A stretch of 50,509 bases of DNA from Acidobacteriota bacterium (lineage in GTDB: Bacteria > Acidobacteriota > Terriglobia > Acidiferrales > UBA7541), in assembly GCA_021832085.1 (NCBI GenBank), contig JAKBLM010000027.1, forward strand, positions 1 to 50,509, in the 5' to 3' direction. Shown piece by piece: positions 44,286 through 50,509 of the stretch (positions are counted from its first letter, which is position 1; every line of letters starts with the position of its first letter). The translations under genes were made by a program, and so were the position numbers. Under the pieces are notes generated by a model. The model was not told the origin of the DNA and ran no database searches. It worked only from the letters and a program-made list of their open reading frames with translations.

Positions 44286-45697
44286 AAAAGAAACCGATTT
44301 TGATTGTCGACGACGACGCCGGACAGCGCCGGCTGATCCAATTCTGGCTGGAGGAAGAAGGCCATCAGACGGTGACGGCCAGCGACGGCAACGCGGGTTT
44401 AAAGCTATATGAGGAGAAATCTCCGAGGCTGGTGATTTCCGATATCCGCATGCCTGGCCTGAGCGGACTCGAACTGCTGGGGCGGATCAAAGGGATCAAC
44501 CCGGACGCGGCCGTGATTCTCGTTACTGCTTTCGGCACTGTGGAGACCGCGGTGGAAGCGATGAAATTGGGCGCGCTGGACTATGTTCTGAAGCCTTTGA
44601 ACCCGGACGAGCTGAAACTGATCGTGCGCCGGGCGGTCGAACTTCAAGAACTGACCGACGAGAATCGGTATCTGCGCGACCTGGCGGGCACCGCGCTTCG
44701 TTTTGAAAACCTGGTGGGCCGGTCGCGGAAGATGCAGGAAGTGTTCGAGTTGGCCCTGCAAGTGGCTCGATCGGATTCTACCGTTTTGCTGATCGGAGAG
44801 TCGGGCACAGGGAAAGAACTGCTCGCCAAGGCCATTCATCAAAACAGCCGGCGGATGGGGAAACCCTTCGTCACAATCAACTGCGGCGCCATACCGGAAA
44901 ACCTGGTCGAGTCGGAACTGTTTGGGCATCGGAAGGGATCGTTCACCGGCGCGGTAACCGACCGAACCGGAAAGTTCGAGGCCGCGAACGAAGGAACAAT
45001 CTTTCTCGACGAGGTGGGCGAACTCAGCCCCCAGGTGCAGGTCAAGCTGTTGCGCGTGTTGCAGGAGCGGGAGATCGACAAAATCGGCTATCCCCATCCG
45101 GTCAAGGTTAACGTCCGCGTCTTGGCGGCGACCAACCGAAATCTGATAAACCTGGTGGAAGACGGGCAATTTCGAGAGGATCTGTACTACCGCCTCAGCG
45201 TCATCTCGATCCCCTTGCCCCCGCTGCGGGAGCGCAAGGACGACATCCCACTTCTTATCGATCACTTCATCGCCAAGCACAGCGAGCACCAGCATCTCCC
45301 CGCCATTTCGCTTGAAGACGAAACTCTGGAAGCGCTCGTGCGATATAACTGGCCCGGCAACGTCCGTGAACTCGAGAACGTGATCGAGCGCCTGGTGGTG
45401 TTGAGCAAAGGGAAACCGATCGGCCCCGAACAGTTGCCGCCCGAGATCCGTTTGAGGAAGACACCGGTTTCCAACATCGGGCTGGCTTTACCGGAGGAAG
45501 GGATCAGCCTGGAGGAAGTGGAAAAAGAAATTCTGCTTCGAGCGCTGGAGAAGCACAACTGGAACCAGACACGGGCCGCCAAGTATCTCAATATCAGCCG
45601 GAAAACGCTGATCTATCGTATGGAGAAGTTTGGACTCGTATCCCCTTCCGAAGCGGAATCGCCGAGCGGAAATGCCCATTCATCGGCCGGCGAATGA
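44282..45697 (+). CDS. NtrC-family sigma-54-dependent response regulator
   Basis: The 471-residue protein has a receiver domain (phospho-Asp54 in VISDIRMPG), an AAA+ domain with Walker A GESGTGKE, the sigma-54 contact loop as GSFTGA (A to S, a tolerated variant), Walker B IFLDEVGEL and an arginine-finger region, and a C-terminal Fis-type helix-turn-helix (NWNQTRAAKYLNISRKTLIYRM). It activates sigma-54 promoters; candidates are seen at 42946-42961 and 46283-46298. It is translated together with the sensor kinase. Confidence 0.96.
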   Translation: MKKKPILIVDDDAGQRRLIQFWLEEEGHQTVTASDGNAGLKLYEEKSPRLVISDIRMPGLSGLELLGRIKGINPDAAVILVTAFGTVETAVEAMKLGALDYVLKPLNPDELKLIVRRAVELQELTDENRYLRDLAGTALRFENLVGRSRKMQEVFELALQVARSDSTVLLIGESGTGKELLAKAIHQNSRRMGKPFVTINCGAIPENLVESELFGHRKGSFTGAVTDRTGKFEAANEGTIFLDEVGELSPQVQVKLLRVLQEREIDKIGYPHPVKVNVRVLAATNRNLINLVEDGQFREDLYYRLSVISIPLPPLRERKDDIPLLIDHFIAKHSEHQHLPAISLEDETLEALVRYNWPGNVRELENVIERLVVLSKGKPIGPEQLPPEIRLRKTPVSNIGLALPEEGISLEEVEKEILLRALEKHNWNQTRAAKYLNISRKTLIYRMEKFGLVSPSEAESPSGNAHSSAGE

Positions 45698-45772
45698 CCC
45701 CCTGTTTCACCGCTGCTTCCGGGCCAACGTAGTGGCCCAGGAACCCGGCGCAACAATCTTCAGCGCCCAGCT

Positions 45773-45973
45773 TTAGCGTTTGCGTCGAACTCTGTAGGAG
45801 GGGCCCCACTTTATTCCCGTGTACCTGGTATCGTACCCGCCGGGATCTTCCAGGCCTTGATTCAAATCCCTCCACGTGGCGCGCTCGGCCTCGCGCCGAG
45901 CCTCTTGCCGGCGTTCCATTTCCGATGCCATCTCTTCAGCAGCTCTGTGGTCATGTTGGTCTGCGGTGCTCAT
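45773..45973 (-). CDS. Small charged protein, unknown
   Basis: The ATG at 45973 follows a GGAGG site at good spacing. The 66-residue product (MSTADQHDHRAAEEMASEME) is a highly charged helix followed by a C-terminal basic tail (GIKWGPSYRVRRKR). No family recognised. The strong ribosome site makes it a likely gene, converging on the response regulator gene. Confidence 0.5.
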   Translation of the reverse strand: MSTADQHDHRAAEEMASEMERRQEARREAERATWRDLNQGLEDPGGYDTRYTGIKWGPSYRVRRKR

Positions 45974-46166
45974 GATTGCCTCCAGAAGGTTGCAGTGCCC
46001 TCGAATTCGAAAGCCCCTCTTGATGTCCACGAACATTGCCACGGCTAAAACTCGTTCCGCGCTCGTGCGTTCGGCGTGCGTTTTGAAGAGGTACGGGCGT
46101 TGGATGCCTCTGGGCGCAGGGAGCTTTCTGTTTGCTTCCGATTCCCTCTGCCTCATACGAGTCAAG

Positions 46167-46188
46167 GACTGCCTCAAAGGAGGCAGTC
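46167..46188. repeat. Perfect 9-bp inverted repeat, candidate activator site
   Basis: GACTGCCTC and GAGGCAGTC flank AAAG. It lies about 95 bases upstream of the candidate sigma-54 promoter at 46283, the usual distance for an NtrC-type enhancer site. It is not followed by T residues, so a terminator is unlikely. Confidence 0.45.
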
Positions 46189-46282
46189 GAGCCACTGGCC
46201 CCTGGCGGGCGAATTTCTCAAGGATATCTGCAATGTGCTGATCCCTAGATACTTAGCGTTATGTCGGGCGTTTCGTGAGGAA

Positions 46283-46298
46283 TGGCGCCACGACTGCC
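46283..46298 (+). promoter_or_regulatory. Candidate sigma-54 promoter upstream of the Met-rich protein gene
   Basis: TGGCGCCACGACTGCC matches TGGCAC-N5-TTGC with GG and GC at correct spacing. The start site would be near 46309, leaving a leader of about 170 bases. Confidence 0.45.
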
Positions 46299-46481
46299 TA
46301 AGGAATGGGGGGAGGAACGGCGAGATGCTGAAAACAACGCGCCCCGACATTCAAAGCCCGGAACACGACGGTAGGAGGGACACGTTCCGCGGAGAAGAAC
46401 CGTACGGCATCGCGCCGTTCCCCGCCAAGACACGGGTTCCCGGAACGCATCTGCCCGGAACTCGAAACGTGAGGAGGAGTC

Positions 46482-46976
46482 ATGAAGATCCGCAAGTACG
46501 TGGTGCCGCTTGCCGGGGTTGCGCTCTTAGCGGGCGCTTCCTTCGCATTCGCGCAGCAAAGCTCGAAGTCAGTCACACAAGCGCAGAGCCAGCAATCGTC
46601 GACTTCTGGAACGTCGGCGTACTACTGCCCGTACGCGAACTCCGGCATGTACCGCGGAATGGCGCACAACTCCAACATGGGAAGAATAACGTGGCAAGGA
46701 TCAGGCACGCGCGCCACGTTCCAGAAGCTGCAAGACACGCTCAACAAGGCCAAGAGCACCAACGATCCGACCCAGGTCAAATCCCTGCTCAACCAGGCGG
46801 AACAGGAACTCTCGCAGCTCACCAGTCATATGCGGAGATGGTTCATGGGTTACGGGAACGGCATGATGATGCGCGGCGGCATGATGATGAATGGTCGCAT
46901 GATGTCGTATCGCATGGGTCGGCAGTCTGGCTACATGATTGGCAATCCGCCGGCGCCCAACAAACCGCAAAACTGA
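46482..46976 (+). CDS. Met-rich exported protein, probable metal (copper) binder
   Basis: The 164-residue protein has a signal peptide (MKIRKYVVPLAGVALLAGASFAFA) after a GAGGAG ribosome site. A Ser/Gln-rich linker and a helical segment (TFQKLQDTLNKAKS, QAEQELSQLTSHMRR) follow. Its C-terminal part is loaded with methionine (GMMMRGGMMMNGRMMSYRM). Methionine clusters in exported proteins typically bind Cu(I) or Ag(I). The gene follows the candidate sigma-54 promoter and likely opens the metal cluster. Confidence 0.72.
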   Translation: MKIRKYVVPLAGVALLAGASFAFAQQSSKSVTQAQSQQSSTSGTSAYYCPYANSGMYRGMAHNSNMGRITWQGSGTRATFQKLQDTLNKAKSTNDPTQVKSLLNQAEQELSQLTSHMRRWFMGYGNGMMMRGGMMMNGRMMSYRMGRQSGYMIGNPPAPNKPQN

Positions 46977-47069
46977 GCTCGTCGGAACAGAAACAAAGGC
47001 AGGCCCGGGCCGTAGCCGACTGGCTCGCATGGAGCGAAGGCAAAGGAACCTCGATTCGGGAGGACCGCG

Positions 47070-47417
47070 ATGAAAGAGATCAAGGCATATATCCAGCGCT
47101 GCTGCGTGACCAGGGCAGTCGACGCGCTGCAAAAGAATGGCGCCCTTGGCATCACCATCGTCGATATTCATCCGGTCGGTTACGGCTACGAGCCAAACAA
47201 TTTCGCCATCCAGTATCAGGATACCTACAAACGCTACGGCCACCTGAGGATTGTGAAGCTGGAGGTGGTCTGCGCCGATCAGGACGTGGATCGGCTGGTA
47301 AGGATCATTCAGAAGGAATGCCGGACGCCAGACAACGGAGACGGGATGATTTTTGTTGCGGATGTTTCTGCCGCGTTTCGCATCCGCGACGGGGCTTACG
47401 GGGAGGCAGCGCTGTGA
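47070..47417 (+). CDS. P-II-like signalling protein
   Basis: The 115-residue protein follows a GGGAGGA site. It has the GlnB fold signature: MKEIKAYIQRCCVTRAVDAL, a T-loop region (GYGYEPNNFAIQYQDTY), KLEVVCADQDVDRLVRII, and the C-terminal GDGMIFVADVSAAFRIRDG. The classic uridylylation motif is not preserved in the T-loop. Divergent P-II-like proteins linked to metal or carbonate transporters exist; this one, inside a metal cluster, probably regulates a transporter there rather than nitrogen metabolism. Confidence 0.85.
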   Translation: MKEIKAYIQRCCVTRAVDALQKNGALGITIVDIHPVGYGYEPNNFAIQYQDTYKRYGHLRIVKLEVVCADQDVDRLVRIIQKECRTPDNGDGMIFVADVSAAFRIRDGAYGEAAL

Positions 47418-47544
47418 GAGAAGCGAGGGGAGAAACGGATGTAGCTGCTTCGAGAAGGGCGGGGACCCAGGCGTTGGCTTCACCGGCCAACGCACGGATT
47501 GGCTCTGACCGCCTGGTCACGGCGGAGGGAGAAAAGGAGGAATC

Positions 47545-47832
47545 ATGATGGGAGGATGGCTGCTGTGGCTAGTGATCTTCGGCGCTTTTTTCTTTTTCAT
47601 GATGCGCTTCGGTTGCGGTGCGCACATGGCCCATGGAGGGCATGGTGGCCACGGGGGTGGTGAACACGAAGGGCACACAGTTTCCGGCGGCTCTGCGAAG
47701 GATCCGGTGTGCGGAATGGTGGTGGAATCTGGCAGAGGCTATACCGAGAACCGCGAAGGCCGGGAGTTCCACTTCTGCTCAAGGAACTGCCTCGACAAGT
47801 TCGACGCCGAGCCGCGGCGCTACGCCTCATAG
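47545..47832 (+). CDS. Membrane-anchored YHS-domain protein with His/Gly-rich linker
   Basis: The 95-residue protein starts at 47545 after AAAAGGAGG. It has one N-terminal membrane helix (MMGGWLLWLVIFGAFFFFMM), a His/Gly linker (HMAHGGHGGHGGGEHEGH) and a YHS domain: DPVCGMVV and FHFCSRNCLDKF. YHS domains bind metals, often copper, and occur beside copper ATPases. This supports a copper-handling role for the cluster. Confidence 0.88.
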   Translation: MMGGWLLWLVIFGAFFFFMMRFGCGAHMAHGGHGGHGGGEHEGHTVSGGSAKDPVCGMVVESGRGYTENREGREFHFCSRNCLDKFDAEPRRYAS

Positions 47833-47847
47833 AAAGGAGAGAAAGCC

Positions 47848-48120
47848 ATGCCACGAGGAATTTCATTGAAAGCCTTCGGTCACGCCAGCAGTTTGTTCCT
47901 GGCCATTTCGTTCCTGCTCTGCGTGCTGTTCGACTTGGCCTTCCCCGCCCACGCGATGTTCTCGAGTTGGCAAGCGCTGCTTCCGGGATTTCACTGGATC
48001 AGCTGGGGCAGCTTCATCCTGGGTCTCATTGAAAGCTACGGCTACGGATGGTATGCCGCGCTGATTTTCGTGCCGATTTACAACGTGGCGAATTACCGCC
48101 AGCCGCGGAAGGCAAATTGA
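47848..48120 (+). CDS. DUF5676-type small membrane protein
   Basis: The 90-residue protein follows an AAGGAG site. It has two predicted membrane helices (SSLFLAISFLLCVLFDL and WGSFILGLIESYGYGWYAALIFV) and the MFSSWQALLPGF loop seen in the DUF5676 family, typically found with heavy-metal genes. Function unknown. It lies 15 bases after the YHS gene. Confidence 0.78.
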   Translation: MPRGISLKAFGHASSLFLAISFLLCVLFDLAFPAHAMFSSWQALLPGFHWISWGSFILGLIESYGYGWYAALIFVPIYNVANYRQPRKAN

Positions 48121-48179
48121 CGCTGGCGAGAGACGGAATTGTTGCAAGGGCAAAGACATGATATCGAAAGGAGACGGAC

Positions 48180-48401
48180 ATGCAATTCCTGACACCAACT
48201 TGGTTCATTGTTCTGGCAGGTATCGTACTCGTCTGGCTCGGTTGGACTTGGGGAAGGTCCGAAAGGAAAGGGGCTATGGCCCGCGAACATTCGACCGACG
48301 CCATGAGTCCCTATCGCAAAAACGCGACGTCCACAACAACTGGAGAAGGTCAAGTCGGCCAGGGACAGGCACAACATAAGCACCATGGCGGCTGCTGTTG
48401 A
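48180..48401 (+). CDS. Small membrane protein with C-terminal His/Cys metal motif
   Basis: The 73-residue protein follows an AAGGAG site. One N-terminal helix (TPTWFIVLAGIVLVWLGWTWG) is followed by a charged tail ending HKHHGGCC, a likely metal-binding end. No named family. It fits the small-protein metal cluster. Confidence 0.68.
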   Translation: MQFLTPTWFIVLAGIVLVWLGWTWGRSERKGAMAREHSTDAMSPYRKNATSTTTGEGQVGQGQAQHKHHGGCC

Positions 48402-48446
48402 ACAGCAGCTCTGGCAGGTAGCAGGGCCAAATAAGGCGCTGGAATC

Positions 48447-49190
48447 ATGTTGGAGAGAACGACACTTCGACACAGAAATGGACGGAGGATATCGCCTGGC
48501 GGTCAGGGTGCTGGAAAGCGCGCGCTGGTTCGCGTTGTATTGGTAAACAAAACGTCCAGTTGCCTTTCCCGGATGCTCCGGTTCTTGGAAATACGAAACT
48601 ACTGGTACGGCGTTGCCGGCGAGGGAGTGGGAATTCTCGCCGGAGCGGTGATCGGAAGCATGCTTGGACTTTCGGCGCCTACCCACATTGCGTTGGAATA
48701 CGTCCTTGGCTTCGCTTTCGGTTGGACCATATTCCAAGCGCTCTTTATGCGTGGAATGGCGGGCGGGTCGTTTAGCCGGGCCCTTCGGCAGACATTCATT
48801 CCAGAATTTCTTTCGATGAACGCATTGATCGCAGGAATGGTTCCAGTCATGACACTCACGATGGCCAGCGTACCAGGCAGCGATTCTCCGCGAGGTGCAA
48901 TTTTCTGGTTTTTCATGTCGATGGCCCTGCTAGTGGGCGGGATCATTGCATATCCCATGAACTGGTGGCTGGTTGCTCGTCATCTCAAGCATGGAATGAT
49001 GACCGTGCGAAGAGTTGGTGCTGCCGAAGCAGCCACGTCTGTAAAGAGCCAGCCCGTGGATCACGACAAAATGGGGCAGGCTCACGGTGGTAAACCTTCC
49101 AAGGGAACCATCGTTACGATGGCAGTTCTGAGCATTGCGATATTTGGACTCGGAATCGCGTTGTCAGCGCTATTTGGCGGTTTCCACTGA
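48447..49190 (+). CDS. DUF4396-family membrane protein
   Basis: The open frame gives 247 residues from 48447; the first 42 lack similarity and the ATG at 48573 (MLRFLEIRNYWYGVAGEG) is a plausible alternative start. Five or so membrane helices follow, with FGWTIFQALFMRGMA, FIPEFLSMNALIAGMVPVM and AYPMNWWLVARHLKHGM, the DUF4396 signature, and a last helix at the C-terminus. A His/Lys linker (DHDKMGQAHGGK) precedes it. The family often accompanies copper proteins. Function unknown. Confidence 0.82.
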   Translation: MLERTTLRHRNGRRISPGGQGAGKRALVRVVLVNKTSSCLSRMLRFLEIRNYWYGVAGEGVGILAGAVIGSMLGLSAPTHIALEYVLGFAFGWTIFQALFMRGMAGGSFSRALRQTFIPEFLSMNALIAGMVPVMTLTMASVPGSDSPRGAIFWFFMSMALLVGGIIAYPMNWWLVARHLKHGMMTVRRVGAAEAATSVKSQPVDHDKMGQAHGGKPSKGTIVTMAVLSIAIFGLGIALSALFGGFH

Positions 49191-49262
49191 GCGAGCCCCT
49201 GGAACCAGGAAAGGTGAAAGTTCTGGCAACCCAGAGATACGAAGCGAGAGGAGGGCTAGGAA

Positions 49263-49670
49263 ATGCCAAACGGACAAACAGGAACAAGCGGAAAGGCTAC
49301 AGCGGGATTCGTGCTCTCGTTGTTGGCCGGCCTGTGGATGTTGTCCATGGGAGGGATGATGGACCGCATGGGGTTCGAAGGAATGATGCGGGGCCATGGG
49401 AGTCGGTATCGGTCGTACGGGATGAATAGTTGGATGTGGAACTCCGGGATCCACGCCTTTGGGATGTCCTGGCCATGGCTTGGTTTTCTGAGCGGGATTG
49501 CCGTCGTCATTGGCGCCGTTATGCTTCTTGTGAGACCACAGGAACGCCGGGGGTGGGGACTGGCGATTTTAATCATCTCGGCAGTGGATTTCCTTGTGGG
49601 AATGGGTGGCTTACTGGCTGGCACATTGGGCGTCCTCGGCGGTGCCCTGGCCATGGCTGGAAAGCGGTGA
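49263..49670 (+). CDS. Met-rich small membrane protein
   Basis: The 135-residue protein follows a GAGAGGAGGG site. It has three or so membrane helices (AGFVLSLLAGLWMLSMGG, WPWLGFLSGIAVVIGAVMLLV, LLAGTLGVLGGALAMAG) and a Met/Gly/aromatic-rich loop (MMDRMGFEGMMRGHG). No family recognised. The Met-rich loop agrees with copper binding. Confidence 0.7.
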   Translation: MPNGQTGTSGKATAGFVLSLLAGLWMLSMGGMMDRMGFEGMMRGHGSRYRSYGMNSWMWNSGIHAFGMSWPWLGFLSGIAVVIGAVMLLVRPQERRGWGLAILIISAVDFLVGMGGLLAGTLGVLGGALAMAGKR

Positions 49671-49681
49671 GAAAGATATGA

Positions 49682-50296
49682 CCAAAAACTACAAGTTCAT
49701 ACGTCGCCGACGGAAAAATCGCCGGCTTACTGGGTGTCTCTGATCCGATCAAGAAAACTTCGATCGAAGCGATCGAGCAGTTGCACGGGGAAAGGATTCG
49801 CGTGGTGATGTTCACCGGTGACAGCCGCACTACCGCCCAGGCGGTTGCGAAGAAGCTGGACATTGACGATGTGGTTGCCGAGGTCCTGCCGGACCAAAAG
49901 GCAGAGGTCGTGAAAAAACTACAACGCGAAGGCCGCTTTATCGCCATGGCCGGTGACGGAATCAACGACGCTCCGGCACTCGCCCAGGCCCAAATCGGCA
50001 TCGCCATGGGCACGGGCACCGACGTGGCCATGGAGAGCGCCGGCGTCACTCTGGTCAAAGGGGACCTGCGCGGCATCGTGCGCGCACGCCTGCTGAGCCG
50101 CGCCACCATGAAGAACATCAAACAGAATCTCTTCTTCGCCTTCGTTTACAACTCGGTTGGTGTTCCCGTTGTAGCTGGCGTCCTCTTCCCGTTCTTTGGA
50201 ATTCTGCTGAGCCCTATCATCGCCGGGGCAGCGATGAGCTTCAGCTCAGTTTCGGTGGTGACGAACGCACTGCGGCTGCGAAGCGTTCGTCTGTAG
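49682..50296 (+). pseudogene. C-terminal piece of a copper-type P1B ATPase
   Basis: The frame opens after a stop at 49679 and has no proper start; a TTG at 49781 is the first start-like codon. It encodes [21 protein letters not shown], the second half of the P-domain ([45 protein letters not shown]) and the last two membrane helices. The N-terminal metal domains, the CPC helix and the DKTGT phosphorylation site are all absent, so this is a truncated copy that cannot pump. The breakpoint lies just after the Met-rich gene. An ORF from the same site ([12 protein letters not shown]) is noise. Confidence 0.85.
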
Positions 50297-50509
50297 CTGC
50301 GTCAACGTGTCTAGCGCGCACCGGAGAGGGGTTTCGATGATTGGTGGCTCGTGGCAACATCTCCTTCGGTGGTATTCGAGTCACTAGCCTGCTTTATTCG
50401 TGAAGGGGCAGCGAGGTTCAATTGCGGGAAGTTTCTTACGGCTTCGTAGCAAGCAGGGAGGTTCGTCCGGGCTCTGCGAACACCTGCTCTCGGTTGTGGA
50501 CCGGGCGGG
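50297..50509. other. Right-edge stretch, nothing recognised
   Basis: The last 213 bases after the ATPase fragment hold no reading frame with family similarity and no obvious terminator. Confidence 0.5.

Larger units (their letters stand above)
45974..46481. other. Regulatory spacer before the Met-rich protein gene
   Basis: The 508 bases carry a perfect inverted repeat (46167-46188) and a sigma-54-like promoter (46283-46298), both upstream of the gene at 46482. A long plus-strand open frame crosses here, but it lacks any family similarity and overlaps two better genes. Confidence 0.5.

Noticed and set aside
46076..47548. 490-codon plus-strand open frame
   Set aside because: It overlaps the Met-rich and P-II-like genes in another frame; both of those have signal or family patterns and ribosome sites, and this frame has none.

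Overview
The window is GC-rich, densely coded chromosomal DNA. It most resembles an Acidobacteriota genome, perhaps of the Solibacter/Bryobacter or Koribacter type. That placement is inferred from three things: the type VI secretion system (T6SS) gene set, the metal-cluster families (DUF302, DUF5676, DUF4396, YHS), and a dispersed intergenic motif at 33556-33581. No rRNA, tRNA or CRISPR array was seen.

Layout. (1) 1-2860 is a decayed edge. A truncated tyrosine recombinase is butted against a fragment of a large SNF2-type helicase, which in turn is butted against a truncated and frameshifted PAS/GAF/GGDEF gene. (2) 2857-17854, minus strand, is one long T6SS operon read tssB-tssC-hcp-tagJ-tssA-tssE-tssF-tssG-clpV-vgrG-PAAR-fha. 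A good sigma-70-type promoter lies about 190 nt upstream of tssB. (3) 18467-20334, plus strand, holds a class I methyltransferase and a small unknown protein. (4) 20440-25371, minus strand, is the most unusual part. It has a gene fusing TssB-like and TssC-like sheath domains, a compact nucleotidyl cyclase of the anthrax edema factor/CyaA/ExoY toxin family with its catalytic residues present, a roughly 90-bp duplicated scrap of the sheath gene, and a protein-kinase-like protein with a zinc ribbon. (5) 25633-33390, plus strand, is the membrane/baseplate module tssK1, tssK2, tssL and tssM, with an antisense STAS-domain gene between the two tssK copies. (6) 33703-39063 carries a divergent pair: a very large membrane Ser/Thr kinase and a PP2C phosphatase. 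With the FHA protein these form a threonine-phosphorylation control circuit for the T6SS. (7) 39064-50509 is an accessory metal/redox region. It has an IS remnant, a cytochrome c with an outer-membrane protein, DUF302, an NtrC-type two-component pair with candidate sigma-54 promoters, a Met-rich secreted protein, a P-II-like protein, several small membrane metal-associated proteins, and the 3' part of a copper-type P-type ATPase.

How it works together. Hcp, VgrG and PAAR form the tube and spike, TssBC the sheath, TssAEFGK the baseplate and TssLM the membrane complex, while ClpV recycles the sheath. No TssJ lipoprotein was found, and tssK is duplicated. The cyclase is, by family knowledge, a toxin class that acts inside eukaryotic cells and needs a host activator. 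Its position inside the T6SS locus beside a kinase-like protein suggests an effector cassette aimed at eukaryotes such as amoebae or fungi. This is the best candidate here for an undescribed system. The link is inferred from position and motifs; secretion is not shown by the sequence.
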